Shown: positions 43,323 through 54,394, counted from the first letter of the stretch. The stretch is 64,000 nt of DNA from Micromonospora sp. KC723 (GCF_004348595.1 NZ_SMKD01000011.1:1-64000); one strand, 5' to 3'. Program-made: numbers and translations. The notes: generated by a model from the letters alone, not told the origin.

Positions 43323-44066
43323 ATGACGACGACACTTCTCGGCAAGGTGGCCCTGGTGACCGGCGGCAGCCGGGGCATCGGGGCCGCGACCGCGCTGCGG
43401 CTGGCCGCCGACGGCGCCGACGTGGCGCTGACCTGGCAGCAGGACGCCGAACAGGCGGCGACGGTGGTGAAACAGATCGAGGCGATCGGCCGGCGGGCGC
43501 TCGCCCTGCGCGCGGACAGCGCCGACCAGACGGCCGTGCGCGAGGCGGTCGACCGGACCGCGGACGAGTTGGGCCGGCTCGACATCCTGGTGAACAACGC
43601 GGCGGTGTTCCTGCTCGGCACAGTCGACGGGTTCGACGCCGCGGACCTGGACCGCACCATCGCGGTCAACGTCCGGGCGCCCTTCGTCGCCGCGCAGGCC
43701 GCGACCCGGCACCTGGGCGCCGGCGGCCGGATCATCTCGATCGGCAGCAACGTCGCCGAGCGGACGGTCTTTCCCGGGCTGGCCGCGTACGCGATGAGCA
43801 AGACCGCCCTGGTCGGCATGACCAAGGGGTTCGCCCGGGACCTCGGGCCGCGCGGCGTCACGGTCAACCTGGTCGTACCCGGGCCGACCGACACGGACGC
43901 CAACCCGGCGGACGGGCCGAACGCCGAGGCGATCCGCGGTTTCACCGCCCTCGGCCGGTACGCCACCCCGGACGAGATCGCGGCCACGGTCGCCCACCTC
44001 GCCGGCCCGGAGGCCGGGTACATCACCGGCGCGACGATCACCGTCGACGGTGGTTTCACCGTCTGA
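43323..44066 (+). CDS. Short-chain dehydrogenase/reductase, FabG-like
   Basis: About 247 residues from the ATG at 43323; an extension to a TTG at 43263 overlaps the previous stop and is unlikely. Motifs: cofactor loop ALVTGGSRGIGAATALRL, VNNAAV, the Ser of IISIGSNVAERTVFPG, catalytic YAMSK and the C-terminal GYITGATITVDGGFTV. All residues of the Ser-Tyr-Lys triad are present. It is a classical SDR, probably NADP-dependent, acting on a ketone or 3-oxoacyl group. It may be in one operon with the phosphotransferase. Confidence 0.93.
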   Translation: MTTTLLGKVALVTGGSRGIGAATALRLAADGADVALTWQQDAEQAATVVKQIEAIGRRALALRADSADQTAVREAVDRTADELGRLDILVNNAAVFLLGTVDGFDAADLDRTIAVNVRAPFVAAQAATRHLGAGGRIISIGSNVAERTVFPGLAAYAMSKTALVGMTKGFARDLGPRGVTVNLVVPGPTDTDANPADGPNAEAIRGFTALGRYATPDEIAATVAHLAGPEAGYITGATITVDGGFTV

Positions 44067-44075
44067 TCCGCATCG

Positions 44076-44109
44076 GCGGGTGCGGAGGGAAGGCGCCTTC
44101 CGCACCCGC
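44076..44109. terminator. Hairpin terminator after the SDR gene
   Basis: An 11-bp perfect stem (44076-44086 with 44099-44109) lies just after the SDR stop at 44066 and before the convergent hydrolase stop at 44163. Confidence 0.6.
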
Positions 44110-44162
44110 GCCCGACCATCCGCGCCGGATCCGCCTCGGCGACGTGCGGGGGCCGGCGTCGG

Positions 44163-44960
44163 TCACCGCGGGGCGTGCACCTGGTGGGTGAGGAATGGCA
44201 GGACGGCGGCGGGCAGAGCCGGCGAGGTGACGATGTCGTGGTGGGTCAGGCCGGGCAGCACCGCCAGCCGGGAGGCGGGCCGGTTCGCGCCGTCCCCGCC
44301 GGCGTCACGGTGACCGCCGCCGAGCAGGCCGAAGAACTCCGCCATGTGGGTCACCGGAATCGAGTCGGCGTCGGCGTAGACCAGCAGGGTGGGCACGGTG
44401 AGGGCGGCCACCTCCGCCGACCAGTCGTACTCGCGGCGCAGCAGGTCACCGGTCTTGGCCCAGAGCCGGGGCCAGTCCTCGGGGCGGGGGGCGACCCGGG
44501 CGTACCGCTCGTGGGCGGGCGTGCCACGCATCCGCTCGCCGAACCGCTCGTCCTGGGCTGCCATCGCCGCCAGCACCTCCGGGTACCAGCCCCGCCGCCG
44601 GCAGGGGGTGGAGACCAGCACCAGCCGTCGGAGCAGGCCGGGGTGCTGGATGGCGGCCCGTACCGCCACCCCGCCGCCGAGGGAGTAGCCCAGCACGTCG
44701 GCCTCGGCCAGGTCGAGGTGACGCAGCAGCCCGGCGACGTCGTCGGCCATCGACTCGTACCGCAGTGGACGGTCGATGTCGGCGGTGCGGCCGTGCCCCT
44801 GGAGGTCGACGGCGATCACCCGGCGTCGGGTGGTGAGCGCGGGCAGAATCGGGGCGAACATCCCCGTCGTGCCGTACCCGCCGTGCAGCAGCACCAGCGG
44901 ACGGCCGGCGCCGTGCACCTCGTACCAGAGGCGCAGGCCGTTGACCTTCGCGTAGCCCAC
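44163..44960 (-). CDS. Alpha/beta-fold hydrolase
   Basis: About 265 residues from a GTG at 44960 with GGGAGG seven bases upstream; an upstream GTG at 44999 is possible. Visible motifs: PLVLLHGGYGTTGM (oxyanion hole), IAVDLQGHGRT, the nucleophile elbow GYSLGGGVAVRAA, the acid in LLVYADADSIPV, and the His in PGLTHHDIVTSP. The triad is complete, so it is an active serine hydrolase. The substrate is unknown; esterase or lactonase-type activity is likely. There is no signal peptide, hence cytoplasmic. Confidence 0.88.
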   Translation of the reverse strand: MGYAKVNGLRLWYEVHGAGRPLVLLHGGYGTTGMFAPILPALTTRRRVIAVDLQGHGRTADIDRPLRYESMADDVAGLLRHLDLAEADVLGYSLGGGVAVRAAIQHPGLLRRLVLVSTPCRRRGWYPEVLAAMAAQDERFGERMRGTPAHERYARVAPRPEDWPRLWAKTGDLLRREYDWSAEVAALTVPTLLVYADADSIPVTHMAEFFGLLGGGHRDAGGDGANRPASRLAVLPGLTHHDIVTSPALPAAVLPFLTHQVHAPR

Positions 44961-45161
44961 CCCGCTGCCTCCCGTTCCGCCACGGCCCGCCGGAGACACC
45001 TACCGGCTGTGGTTGTCATCGCGCGAACGTCACGTCGGGTGACCGGCGCGCCGAGTGAGTGGGTACCACCCCTCCTCGGCGACCTACCCCCTTGACGGAT
45101 GGTATGCCGGAGCGGGTGTCCGCTGATCCCGTCGGCAAGGGTCTGAACCGGTGGTGAAGGG

Positions 45162-45233
45162 TGGGCGCGGCAGGTTTCGAACCTGCGACCCCTCGCTTGT
45201 AAGGCGAGTGCTCTCCCACTGAGCTACGCGCCC
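45162..45233 (-). tRNA. tRNA-Val (anticodon TAC)
   Basis: On the minus strand, 72 nt from GGGCGCGTAGCTCAGTGG to CGCGCCC plus discriminator A. The acceptor stem GGGCGCG pairs with CGCGCCC. The anticodon arm is CTCGC-CTTACAA-GCGAG with TAC at positions 34-36. The T arm is GCAGG-TTCGAAA-CCTGC. The 3' CCA is not encoded (ACCC follows). A possible -10 (TAAGCT) lies at 45266-45271. It sits between the hydrolase and AhpE genes, all on the same strand. Confidence 0.96.
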
Positions 45234-45316
45234 GGAACGCCCGTACGGCGGGCCGGAGGGTGGCAAGCTTACCTGCCGGCCTCCGGCCCGGCGCAACAGT
45301 GTGCCCGGTAGGAACG

Positions 45317-45784
45317 TCAGCCGGCGACGGCCTCGGCGAGGGCCTTGCGCCAGCCCTGCTGGTCGCGGGCCTCGCCCGGCATGTTCATCTCGGCGAACCG
45401 GACGACGCCGGCCTTGTCGATGACGAAGGTGCCCCGGTTGGCGATGCCGGCCACCTCGTTGAAGACACCGTACGCCTGGGCGACCGCGCCGTGCGGCCAG
45501 AAGTCGGCCAGCAGGGGGAACTGGTAGCCCTCCTGGTCGGCCCAGATCTTGTGGGCGTAGACCGAGTCGACGCTGACGGTGAGCACCTGGACATCGTCGT
45601 TGACGTAGTCGTTGAGGTTGTCCCGTACCTCGCAGAGTTCGCCCTGGCAGATGCCGGTGAAGGCGAGCGGGTAGAAGACCAGCAGCACCGTTCGCCTGCC
45701 GCGGAAGTCCGAGAGCCGGACCTCCTGGTTGTTCTGGTCCTTGAGGAGGAAGTCGGGCGCCTCGGCGCCAACCTCGATCGGCAT
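45317..45784 (-). CDS. ahpE: AhpE-type peroxiredoxin
   Basis: 155 residues from the ATG at 45784. The thioredoxin-fold peroxiredoxin motif is [18 protein letters not shown] with the peroxidatic Cys46 and a second Cys at 51. [13 protein letters not shown] and [10 protein letters not shown] complete the fold. It reduces hydrogen and organic peroxides in the cytoplasm. Mycobacterial AhpE has one cysteine here, whereas this protein has the C-x4-C spacing of PrxQ/BCP enzymes, so an intramolecular disulfide is possible. It lies about 80 bp downstream of the DUF3052 gene on the same strand. Confidence 0.93.
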   Translation of the reverse strand: MPIEVGAEAPDFLLKDQNNQEVRLSDFRGRRTVLLVFYPLAFTGICQGELCEVRDNLNDYVNDDVQVLTVSVDSVYAHKIWADQEGYQFPLLADFWPHGAVAQAYGVFNEVAGIANRGTFVIDKAGVVRFAEMNMPGEARDQQGWRKALAEAVAG

Positions 45785-45863
45785 GCGAGCTCCTTGGGTC
45801 GATTCTGGAGGTGGCACCAGCCTGCCACACCCGGCGGCGACCGCCGCCGGCCCGGCTGCCGGG

Positions 45864-46301
45864 TTACTTCTTGCCCTTGGACCCGCGTCGCAGCACGAGG
45901 CGGGCACCGCTCCAGTCCCGACCGGCGTTGACGGTGGAGGTCTGCTGGAGACCCGCGGTCTGCGCGGACTCGGCGACCTCGCTCGGCTCGACGTGCCCGT
46001 CGCGCCCGGCCTTGGGGGTCAGCAGCCACACGACACCGGCGTCGGCCAGCGGGCCGAGGGCGTCGACGAGGAGCTCGAAGAGGTCACCGTCGCCGTCGCG
46101 GTACCAGACCAGCACCGCGTCGACCACCTCGTCGGTGTCCTCGTCGACCAGCTCTCCACAGCGGTCGGTAAGGGCGTCGCGGAGATCCTGGTCGACGTCG
46201 TCGTCGTACCCCATCTCCATGACGACCATCCCCGGTTCGATCCCGAACCGGTCCGCCAGGCTGCGTACCCCGTCGGCGGCCTGACCAGCGGTCGCGCTCA
46301 C
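45864..46301 (-). CDS. DUF3052 family protein
   Basis: About 145 residues from a GTG at 46301 preceded by GAGGAGG. It begins [20 protein letters not shown] and has a very acidic middle ([15 protein letters not shown]) and [20 protein letters not shown]. The C-terminus is basic (LRRGSKGKK). This is the DUF3052 family, which in mycobacteria (Rv2239c) lies between aceE and ahpE, exactly as here. Function is unknown. It is probably co-transcribed with ahpE. Confidence 0.9.
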   Translation of the reverse strand: MSATAGQAADGVRSLADRFGIEPGMVVMEMGYDDDVDQDLRDALTDRCGELVDEDTDEVVDAVLVWYRDGDGDLFELLVDALGPLADAGVVWLLTPKAGRDGHVEPSEVAESAQTAGLQQTSTVNAGRDWSGARLVLRRGSKGKK

Positions 46302-46412
46302 TGTCGCGTGCCTCCTCATCTCATCCCTGCTCGCGGCGTCGTGCGACACCGTCGGGCCAAGTCCACACAGTTGCGGCTCGCCGCGCAAGTGGCGCACCGG
46401 GTGGAACGGAAT

Positions 46413-49094
46413 TTACCGTGCCAGCAGCGTACGGGCACCCTCGGTAATGGCTTCCTCCGAGACCAGAACCTGGCGTGCCGCCGGACCCAATGGTACAAAC
46501 GCGTCAACTCCGGCAACCCTCCGCACGGCGCCGACAAAACCGCCGTCGACCAGCGCCGCGATGACCCCCTCCGCCACCCCGCCGGAGCGGCGCGTCTCGT
46601 CCACGACCAGCACCCGACCGGTCGCCGAGGCCTCCCGGAGGATGTCCGCCACGGGCAACGGGGCCAGCCACCGCAGGTCCACCACCCGGGTACCGATCCC
46701 CTCGTCGGCGAGGGTGGCCGCCGCCCGCAGCGACATCCGCACGCCGTTACCGAACGTGAGGATGGTGACGTCCTCGGCCGACCCGACGCCGTAGACCCGG
46801 GCCCGACCGATGGGCACGTGCCCGGCCGCCCACGCGCCGGGCTCGGCGTACCGGCCCAGCCACTCGCCGTCGCCGGGCTCGTAGAGATCCCGCACGTGGT
46901 AGAGCGCGACCGGCTCCAGGAACACGCTGACCGTGCCGTCCACCGCGGCGGCGGCCAGGCAGGTCCGCAACAGGGGCGCGGCGTCGTCCGGCCGCGCCGG
47001 CACCGCGATCACCAGGCCGGGCACATCCCGCAGTACGGCCACCGAGTTGTCGTGGGGGACGTGCCCGCCGGACCCCTCCTGGTGGGCCAGCCCCGGCACC
47101 CGCACCACCATCGGGTTGCGGAACGCCCCCTGCGAGAGGAACTGCATGGTGGCCGCCTCACCGCGCAACTGGTCCTCGGCGTGGTGCAGGTACGCCAGGT
47201 GCTGGATCTCCGGCACCGGCAGCATCCCGGCCAGCCCCGCGCCCAGGCCGAGCCCCAGCACCGAGGTCTCGTCGAGCAGCGTGTCGAAGACCCGGGCCGC
47301 GCCGAACCGTTCCCGCAGCCCCGTCGTCACCCCGTGGACGCCACCCCTGGCAGCCACGTCCTGGCCGAAGACGGCCATGCCGGGGTGGGCCAGCATCCCG
47401 TCGGTGAGGGCGGCGTTGACGCTCTGCGCGAGCGTGAGCGGGCCGGCCAGCTCCGGCAGCCGGCCGCCGAACGCCTCGACCCGCTCCCCGGCGCCGGGCC
47501 CGGCGGCTCGGGCGGCCACCTCGGTCACCACGGCGGCGACCCGGGACGGGCGGCGGGGCGCCAGCGGGGCGACCACCTCGGCGACGCTGCCCAGCTTCGG
47601 TTCCTCCAGCGCCTCCTCGGCGATCCGGCGGACCTGCCAGCCCCGCTCGTCGTACCGGGTGAGCAGTTCCTCCCCACCGGCCACGCCGGCCTCCACGAGC
47701 AGCCGGGCGGTGGCCAGCACCGGATCCCGCGTCTCGTCGGCGGCGATCTCGGCAGCGCTGCGGTACGCGGTCTCCGCGTCGTCCCCGGCGTGCCCCATCA
47801 GCCGTACCGTGCGCAGGTGCAGCACCGCGGGCCGCCGGTGCCGGCGTACCCACGCCGCCGCCTCGGCGGCGACCGTGTACGTGCCGACCGGATCCTCGCC
47901 GTCGGCGGCGAAGTAGCGCACCCCCGGTCGGGCCCGCAGGGCCCGCTCCACCCAGCCCTCGGGCGAGCGGACGCTGATGCCCAGGCCGTTGTCCTCGCAG
48001 ACGAAGAGCACCGGGATGCGCAGGCCGGTGTGGTCGTACCAGCCCGCCGTGTTGAGCGCGGCGGTGGCGCTGGCGTGGTTGACCGAGGCGTCGCCGAAGG
48101 AGCAGACCACGATGGCGTCCCGGGGCCACGGCGAGCGCAGCGGGGCCTCGTCGCCGCGCCGCCCGGCGGCCTCCACCCGGCGCAGTCGTTCCAGGGCGAG
48201 ACCGAGGCCGACCGCCCGGGGCAGGTGCGAGGCGATGGTGGCGGTGGTGGGCACGACGGCCAGGTCGGCCCGGCCGAAGACCTTGTGCCGGCCGCCGGCG
48301 ATCGGCTCCCGGGCCGAGGCGACCATGCCGCGCAGGACGTCCCGCGCCGCCGCCGCGTAGGCGTCCCCGGCGGAGCCGGTGGCGTCGCTCCCGGCGGGCG
48401 GGCCGGCGGCGGCCTCGGTGGCGGGCGGCAAGCCGGTCGGGCCGGTGACGACCGCCTCGGTGACGCCGTCCGCGCCGACCCGGTAGGCGGCGGTCACGCT
48501 CACCGCGGTGGCGGGCCGCTCGGCGGGGTGCGGGCCACCGGGCGCGGGCGGCTCGGTGGCGTCGGGACCGGTGGCGCCGTCCCTGGCCACCCGGTCCGGG
48601 CCGATGGGTTCAGATTCGCCACCGGCGGCGGAACCGCCCTCGTGTGCCGGGTCACCGGAGGTCGGGGAAGCGCTGGCGGGGAGGCGGTGATCCGGATCTC
48701 CGCCGGGGGTCGGCGTGCCGTCGGCGGCGGCCGGAGCGGGGAACTCCCCGGCGGCCTGCGCGGCCCGGGCGCAGTAGAAGGCCCCGGACCGGTAGTGCAG
48801 GAGCGCGGGGTCGGTCGGGCGCAGCGCGGCGGCCACGGCGGCGTTGGCCTCGTGACCGGCGGAGCCGACGGTGTGGTAGCCCTCGTCGAAGCTGTGCAGC
48901 CAGCGCCCGGCCAGGTCGAGCTGGCGGCTGGTGACCTGGGCGTCGAAGAGGGCGAGCAGCTGCCGCCCGGTCAGCGTGGCGCCGTCGCGCACGGGTTCGG
49001 CCGGGTCACGCCGCCGCTCGGGCTCGGGCAGCGCGCCCAGGCTCTCCCGGAACCGGTCGTCGAGATCTTGCGGGGTGGTCACGTCGCTCAGCAT
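46413..49094 (-). CDS. Fused alpha-beta E1 component of a 2-oxoacid dehydrogenase (TPP enzyme)
   Basis: About 893 residues from the ATG at 49094. Residues 70-560 are the E1 alpha part: [27 protein letters not shown], then [13 protein letters not shown] and the TPP/Mg motif [18 protein letters not shown] with CEDNGLGIS. The E1 beta part runs from [20 protein letters not shown] (about 575) to the C-terminus ([20 protein letters not shown]). The alpha part is broken by about 130 residues of Ala/Pro/Gly-rich sequence (about 115-243). It decarboxylates a branched-chain or other 2-oxoacid onto an E2 lipoyl protein. No E2 or E3 is near, so it may draw on another complex. Confidence 0.88.
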   Translation of the reverse strand: MLSDVTTPQDLDDRFRESLGALPEPERRRDPAEPVRDGATLTGRQLLALFDAQVTSRQLDLAGRWLHSFDEGYHTVGSAGHEANAAVAAALRPTDPALLHYRSGAFYCARAAQAAGEFPAPAAADGTPTPGGDPDHRLPASASPTSGDPAHEGGSAAGGESEPIGPDRVARDGATGPDATEPPAPGGPHPAERPATAVSVTAAYRVGADGVTEAVVTGPTGLPPATEAAAGPPAGSDATGSAGDAYAAAARDVLRGMVASAREPIAGGRHKVFGRADLAVVPTTATIASHLPRAVGLGLALERLRRVEAAGRRGDEAPLRSPWPRDAIVVCSFGDASVNHASATAALNTAGWYDHTGLRIPVLFVCEDNGLGISVRSPEGWVERALRARPGVRYFAADGEDPVGTYTVAAEAAAWVRRHRRPAVLHLRTVRLMGHAGDDAETAYRSAAEIAADETRDPVLATARLLVEAGVAGGEELLTRYDERGWQVRRIAEEALEEPKLGSVAEVVAPLAPRRPSRVAAVVTEVAARAAGPGAGERVEAFGGRLPELAGPLTLAQSVNAALTDGMLAHPGMAVFGQDVAARGGVHGVTTGLRERFGAARVFDTLLDETSVLGLGLGAGLAGMLPVPEIQHLAYLHHAEDQLRGEAATMQFLSQGAFRNPMVVRVPGLAHQEGSGGHVPHDNSVAVLRDVPGLVIAVPARPDDAAPLLRTCLAAAAVDGTVSVFLEPVALYHVRDLYEPGDGEWLGRYAEPGAWAAGHVPIGRARVYGVGSAEDVTILTFGNGVRMSLRAAATLADEGIGTRVVDLRWLAPLPVADILREASATGRVLVVDETRRSGGVAEGVIAALVDGGFVGAVRRVAGVDAFVPLGPAARQVLVSEEAITEGARTLLAR

Positions 49095-49320
49095 TACCGA
49101 CGGAGGCCAGGGTCGCCCAGTCAGACACGATCCGCCCGGACCGGCTGCACTCCAGTCTGTCGACCAGCGCGCGACGTTGGCCGCCCCCACCAGGTACGCC
49201 GGACGCCACGCCTGCTGTTCCCGCGCCGGTGACGGCACGGGGCACCGACCGTCACCTGACGGTCATCCACGCTCGCGACGCTGCCCAGGTCGGCCCGGAA
49301 CCGGACCCTGGGGAGGAAAC

Positions 49321-50982
49321 GTGGCACTGTCCCGACGTGCTGTCCTGATCAGCGGCGCGGCGCTCGGCGTGACCGGCGCGGCGGCCGGCCCGCTCACGGC
49401 CAGCGCCGGCACGGTCCGGCCCGGGCCGGCCGGCACGGCCGCCTACCGGCGGCTGGCCTGGCCGTTCACCCTCGGGGTGGCCTCCGGCGACCCCGACCAC
49501 CAGGGTTTCGTGCTCTGGACCCGGCTGGCCCCGCAGCCGCTGGCCGAGGACGGTCTCGGCGGAATGCCCCGCCGCGTCGTCGAGGTGCGCTGGGAGGTGG
49601 CCGCCGACGAACTGTTCCGGCGGGTGGTCCGGCGTGGGACGCAGGACGCCCGGCCCGGGTCGGCGCACAGCGTCCATGTGGAGCTGGACGGGCTGCTGCC
49701 CGGACGCGAGTACTTCTACCGCTTCCACGCCGAGGGGCACACCTCGCCGGTCGGGCGCACCCGGACCGCACCCGCGCCGTGGACCATGCCGGCCACGCTG
49801 GCCATGGCCTTCGCCTCCTGCTCGCACTTCGAGCAGGGCTGGTTCACCGCGTACCGGCGGCTGGCCGAGACGGAGCCGGAGCTGATCCTGCACCTGGGCG
49901 ACTACCAGTACGAGTACGCCCGGGAGGTCGGGCCGACCCGGCCGCGCGGCCACGAGGGGCCGGAGACCCGCACGCTGGCCAACTACCGGCAGCGGCACGC
50001 CCAGTACAAGACCGACGCCGACCTCCAGGCGGCACACGCCGTCGCGCCGTGGCTGGTGGTCTTCGACGACCACGAGGTCGAGAACAACTGGGCCGACGAG
50101 GTGCCCGAGGAACCGGACCCGGACTTCCTCGCCCGGCGGGCCGCGGCGTTCCAGGCGTACTACGAGAACATGCCGCTGCGGCGCACGTCGGTGCCGCGCG
50201 GCATCGACATGCAGCTCTACCGGCGGGTGCGGTGGGGGCGGCTGGCCAACTTCCACCTGCTCGACACCCGGCAGTACCGCGACGACCAGGCCTGCGGCGA
50301 CGGGTACCGGAGTTGCGCCGCCGCCGCCGAGCCGACCCGGTCGATCACCGGCGCGCAGCAGGAGGCGTGGCTGCTGGACGGCTTCCGCCGCTCGGAGGCC
50401 CGCTGGGATCTCCTCGGTCAGCAGGTCTTCTTCGCCCAGCGGGACCGCGACGCCGGGCCGCTCACCGTCACCAGCATGGACGCCTGGGACGGGTACCTCG
50501 CCTCCCGGGAGCGGATCACCCGGGGCTGGGTGGCCGCCGGGGTACGCAACCCGGTGGTGCTCACCGGTGACGTGCACGCGCACTGGGCCAGCGACCTCAA
50601 GCTCGACTACAGCGACCCGACCTCCCGCACGGTCGGCAGCGAACTGGTCTGCTCGTCGGTCACCTCGGGCGGCGACGGCTTCGACTCCGCCAGCGGCTCG
50701 CACCCGTGGCTGAGGACGAACCCGCACCTGCGCTTCCAGAACAACCTGCGCGGCTTCGTCCGGACCACGATCACCCCGGCGCGGCTCACCGCCGACTTCG
50801 CGGTGCTGCCGTACGTGACCCGACCGGACGCCCCCGCGCACGTGCGCGCGTCGTTCGCGATCGAGGACCGGGTTCCTGGCCTGCACCAGACGTACGACCG
50901 GCCGCCGGTGGCCGCCCGCGGCCTGGCAGGCGAGGTCGACCAGGACCGCCACACCGTCGAGACGGAGACCTCGGGCCGCTGA
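49321..50982 (+). CDS. PhoD-like alkaline phosphatase/phosphodiesterase, Tat-exported
   Basis: 553 residues from the GTG at 49321, preceded by GGGGAGGAAA. The N-terminus has a twin-arginine signal (LSRRAVLISGAALGVTGAAA). Next is a small beta domain (about 50-140; FTLGVASGDPDHQGFVLWTR), then the metallophosphatase core with AFASCSHFEQGWFTAYRRL, LHLGDYQYEY, VFDDHEVENNW and LTGDVHAHWASDL. These give the Fe/Ca-binding residues of PhoD. It releases phosphate from phosphodiesters or monoesters outside the cell. It is divergent from the E1 gene across 226 bp; no Pho box was identified. Confidence 0.93.
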   Translation: MALSRRAVLISGAALGVTGAAAGPLTASAGTVRPGPAGTAAYRRLAWPFTLGVASGDPDHQGFVLWTRLAPQPLAEDGLGGMPRRVVEVRWEVAADELFRRVVRRGTQDARPGSAHSVHVELDGLLPGREYFYRFHAEGHTSPVGRTRTAPAPWTMPATLAMAFASCSHFEQGWFTAYRRLAETEPELILHLGDYQYEYAREVGPTRPRGHEGPETRTLANYRQRHAQYKTDADLQAAHAVAPWLVVFDDHEVENNWADEVPEEPDPDFLARRAAAFQAYYENMPLRRTSVPRGIDMQLYRRVRWGRLANFHLLDTRQYRDDQACGDGYRSCAAAAEPTRSITGAQQEAWLLDGFRRSEARWDLLGQQVFFAQRDRDAGPLTVTSMDAWDGYLASRERITRGWVAAGVRNPVVLTGDVHAHWASDLKLDYSDPTSRTVGSELVCSSVTSGGDGFDSASGSHPWLRTNPHLRFQNNLRGFVRTTITPARLTADFAVLPYVTRPDAPAHVRASFAIEDRVPGLHQTYDRPPVAARGLAGEVDQDRHTVETETSGR

Positions 50983-51003
50983 CCCGGGCGGCGGGGTGTC
51001 GGG

Positions 51004-51030
51004 CCCGGCCGGGGAGGGCCTCCGGCCGGG
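51004..51030. terminator. Hairpin terminator between phoD-like gene and yjbQ
   Basis: A 9-bp GC stem (51004-51012 with 51022-51030) lies between the two convergent stops. Confidence 0.5.
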
Positions 51031-51453
51031 TCAGCCCGGGAGGAAGGAGAAGCGGACCTGGCGGCTCACGTTGTCGCCGTTGGTGTCGACCAGGCAGACC
51101 GACTGCCAGGTGCCGAGCTGCAACCGCCCGCCCAGCACGGGCAGCGTCGCGTACGGCGGGACGACGGCGGGCAGCACGTGGTCGCGGCCGTGGCCGGGCG
51201 AGCCGTGCCGGTGCCGCCACCGGTCGTCGGTGGGGAGCAGGTCGTCGAGGGCGCGCAGCAGGTCGTCGTCCGACCCGGCCCCGGTCTCGATGATCGCCAG
51301 GCCGGCGGTGGCGTGCGGGACGAAGACGTGCAGCAGCCCGTCGCCCTGCCCGGCGACGAACCGCTCGGCCTCGGCGGTGATGTCCAGGACGGTCGGCCGG
51401 GATCCGGTCCTAACGGTGATCACCTCACTGCGCACAGAGGCATTCTGCCGCAC
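51031..51453 (-). CDS. yjbQ: YjbQ/UPF0047 family protein
   Basis: 140 residues, the normal size. The family motifs are all present: [18 protein letters not shown] (His and Thr of the active pocket), [20 protein letters not shown] and the C-terminal [20 protein letters not shown]. YjbQ proteins are metal-binding and have secondary thiamine-phosphate synthase activity in E. coli; the physiological role is uncertain. It converges with the phosphatase gene and diverges from aceE. Confidence 0.92.
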   Translation of the reverse strand: MRQNASVRSEVITVRTGSRPTVLDITAEAERFVAGQGDGLLHVFVPHATAGLAIIETGAGSDDDLLRALDDLLPTDDRWRHRHGSPGHGRDHVLPAVVPPYATLPVLGGRLQLGTWQSVCLVDTNGDNVSRQVRFSFLPG

Positions 51454-51638
51454 CGGCCAACCCGCCGCCCCCGCCGCCGCTGTCCCCGCCGCGGTGGGCG
51501 GCCCCGCCGACCGCGCAAAGTTACTGGTCGGTACCTGTGTCGAGCGTCGCGTCTCCTGCCGGTGGACGTGACGGCGGGTACCACCAGAGGGCAGGATGGC
51601 GGCAGAGACCTATCCCACACACAACCGAGGGAACGCCT

Positions 51639-54377
51639 GTGGCTACGGAACGCAAGCGCCCGGTGATCACCGCTGGTCTGCCGAGCCAGCTTCCGGACAT
51701 CGACCCAGAAGAGACCGGCGAATGGGTCGAGTCGCTCGACGGTGTCATCGACGAGCGCGGGACAAAGCGCGCCCGCTACGTCATGCTGCGCCTGCTGGAG
51801 CGGGCCCGCGAGCGCCAGGTCGGGGTGCCGTCGCTGACCACCACCGACTACATCAACACCATTCCGCCGGAACGCGAGCCGTGGTTCCCGGGTGACGAGC
51901 ACGTCGAGCGGCGGATCCGGGCGTACGTCCGGTGGAACGCGGCGATGCTGGTGCACCGGGCGCAGCGCCCGGAGATCGGCGTCGGCGGGCACATCTCCAC
52001 CTTCGCCAGCTCCGCCTCGCTCTACGAGGTGGGCTTCAACCACTTCTTCCGGGGCAAGAACCACCCCGGCGGCGGCGACCACATCTTCTACCAGGGCCAC
52101 GCCTCCCCCGGCATGTACGCGCGGGCGTTCCTGGAGGGCCGGCTGACCGAGGACCAGCTCGACGGCTTCCGGCAGGAGCTGTCCCACCCGGGCGGCGGGC
52201 TGCCGTCGTACCCGCACCCCCGGCTGATGCCGGACTTCTGGGAGTTCCCCACCGTCTCCATGGGGCTGGGCGGCCTCAACGCCATCTACCAGGCGCGGTT
52301 CAACCGTTACCTGCACCACCGGGGCATCAAGGACACCTCCCAGCAGCATGTCTGGGCGTTCCTCGGCGACGGCGAGATGGACGAGCCGGAGACCCTCGGC
52401 GCGATCGGGGTGGCCGCCCGCGAGGAGCTGGACAACCTCACCTTCGTGATCAACTGCAACCTGCAGCGGCTGGACGGCCCGGTCCGGGGCAACGGCAAGG
52501 TCATGCAGGAGCTGGAGGCGTTCTTCCGGGGCGCCGGCTGGAACGTCATCAAGGTGGTCTGGGGTCGGGAGTGGGATCCGCTGCTGGCCGCCGACACCGA
52601 CGGCGCGCTGGTCAACCTGATGAACACCACGCCCGACGGTGACTACCAGACCTACAAGGCGGAGTCCGGGGCGTACGTGCGGGAGCACTTCTTCGGCCGT
52701 GACCCGCGCACCCGCAAGATGGTCGAGGACCTGTCCGACGACGAGATCTGGAACCTCAAGCGGGGCGGCCACGACTACCGCAAGCTGTACGCGGCGTACA
52801 AGGCGGCGACCGAGCACACCGGTCAGCCGACGGTCATCCTCGCCAAGACCATCAAGGGCTGGACGCTGGGCTCGCACTTCGAGGGCCGCAACGCCACCCA
52901 CCAGATGAAGAAGCTGACGCTGGAGGACCTCAAGCTCTTCCGCGACCGGCTCTACCTGGACATCCCGGACAAGGTGCTGGAGGAGAACCCGTACCTCCCG
53001 CCGTACCTGAACCCGGGTGAGAAGTCCGACGAGATCGCGTACCTCAAGGAGCGGCGCCAGCAGCTCGGCGGATACCTGCCGACCCGGCGCACGACCCACA
53101 GGTCGCTGGCCATTCCCGGCTCGGAGAAGTTCTCCGACATCAAGCGCGGCTCGGGCAAGCAGAAGGTGGCCACCACGATGGCCTTCGTCCGCCTGCTCAA
53201 GGACCTCATGAAGGACAAGGAGTTCGGCAAGCGCTGGGTGCCGATCATCCCGGACGAGGCCCGCACCTTCGGCCTGGACTCCATCTTCCCGACCGCCAAG
53301 ATCTACTCGCCGCACGGTCAGCGGTACACCTCGGTCGACCGGGAGCTGTTCCTGTCGTACAAGGAGTCGACCGTCGGGCAGATCCTGCACGAGGGGATCA
53401 ACGAGGCCGGCTCGGTCGCCTCGTTCACCGCCGCCGGCACCTCGTACGCCACGCACGACGAGCCGATGATCCCGATGTACATCTTCTACTCGATGTTCGG
53501 GTTCCAGCGCACCGGCGACGGTTTCTGGGCCGCGGCGGACCAGATGACCCGTGGCTTCGTGCTCGGCGCCACCGCCGGCCGGACCACGCTCAACGGTGAG
53601 GGTCTCCAGCACGAGGACGGCCACTCGCTGCTGCTGGCGGCCACCAACCCGGCGGTGGTCGCGTACGACCCGGCGTTCGCGTTCGAGATCGCGCACATCG
53701 TGGAGAACGGCCTGCACCGGATGTACGGCCAGGAGCAGGAGAACATCTTCTACTACCTCACCGTCTACAACGAGCCGATCCACCAGCCGGCCGAGCCGGC
53801 GCAGGTGGACGTCGAGGGCCTGCTCAAGGGCATCTACCGCTACTCGCCGGCCCCCCAGGTCGACGGCCCGAAGGCCAACATCCTGGCCTCCGGCACGGGC
53901 ATGCAGTGGGCGCTCAAGGCGCAGCAGTTGCTCGCCCAGGACTGGGGAGTCGCCGCCGACGTCTGGTCGGTGACCTCCTGGACGGAGCTGCGCCGCGACG
54001 CGGTGGAGTGCGAGGAGCACAACCTGCTGAACCCGGGCGGCGAGCCGCGGGTGCCGTACGTGCAGCGGAAGCTGGCCGACGCCGACGGGCCGAAGGTCGC
54101 GGTCAGCGACTGGATGCGCGCGGTGCCGGATCTGATCGCCCGCTGGGTGCCCGGTGACTACACCTCGCTCGGCACCGACGGCTTCGGCCTGTCGGACACC
54201 CGGCACGCGTTGCGCCGGCACTTCCACGTCGACGCCGAGTCGGTGGCGGTCGCCACGCTGCGGCAGCTCGCGCTGCGCGGCGCGGTGCCGGCGAACGTGC
54301 CGGCCGAGGCGGCCAAGAAGTACGCCATCGACGACGTGAACGCCGCCCCGGTCGGCGAGACCGGCGGCGACAGCTGA
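51639..54377 (+). CDS. aceE: Pyruvate dehydrogenase E1, homodimeric
   Basis: 912 residues from the GTG at 51639; longer in-frame starts lack a ribosome site, while GAGGG precedes this one. The TPP motif is [20 protein letters not shown] with [19 protein letters not shown]. Further motifs are [51 protein letters not shown] and [20 protein letters not shown]. It decarboxylates pyruvate and passes acetyl groups to the E2 lipoyl protein, which is encoded elsewhere. The homodimeric type is the main PDH E1 of actinobacteria. The position near ahpE and DUF3052 matches mycobacteria. Confidence 0.97.
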   Translation: MATERKRPVITAGLPSQLPDIDPEETGEWVESLDGVIDERGTKRARYVMLRLLERARERQVGVPSLTTTDYINTIPPEREPWFPGDEHVERRIRAYVRWNAAMLVHRAQRPEIGVGGHISTFASSASLYEVGFNHFFRGKNHPGGGDHIFYQGHASPGMYARAFLEGRLTEDQLDGFRQELSHPGGGLPSYPHPRLMPDFWEFPTVSMGLGGLNAIYQARFNRYLHHRGIKDTSQQHVWAFLGDGEMDEPETLGAIGVAAREELDNLTFVINCNLQRLDGPVRGNGKVMQELEAFFRGAGWNVIKVVWGREWDPLLAADTDGALVNLMNTTPDGDYQTYKAESGAYVREHFFGRDPRTRKMVEDLSDDEIWNLKRGGHDYRKLYAAYKAATEHTGQPTVILAKTIKGWTLGSHFEGRNATHQMKKLTLEDLKLFRDRLYLDIPDKVLEENPYLPPYLNPGEKSDEIAYLKERRQQLGGYLPTRRTTHRSLAIPGSEKFSDIKRGSGKQKVATTMAFVRLLKDLMKDKEFGKRWVPIIPDEARTFGLDSIFPTAKIYSPHGQRYTSVDRELFLSYKESTVGQILHEGINEAGSVASFTAAGTSYATHDEPMIPMYIFYSMFGFQRTGDGFWAAADQMTRGFVLGATAGRTTLNGEGLQHEDGHSLLLAATNPAVVAYDPAFAFEIAHIVENGLHRMYGQEQENIFYYLTVYNEPIHQPAEPAQVDVEGLLKGIYRYSPAPQVDGPKANILASGTGMQWALKAQQLLAQDWGVAADVWSVTSWTELRRDAVECEEHNLLNPGGEPRVPYVQRKLADADGPKVAVSDWMRAVPDLIARWVPGDYTSLGTDGFGLSDTRHALRRHFHVDAESVAVATLRQLALRGAVPANVPAEAAKKYAIDDVNAAPVGETGGDS

Positions 54378-54394
54378 TCCACCCCAGTACGACG

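Noticed and set aside
45162..45233. tRNA-Val as a possible integration site
   Set aside because: No integrase, no direct repeat of the tRNA 3' end and no atypical cargo lie next to it.
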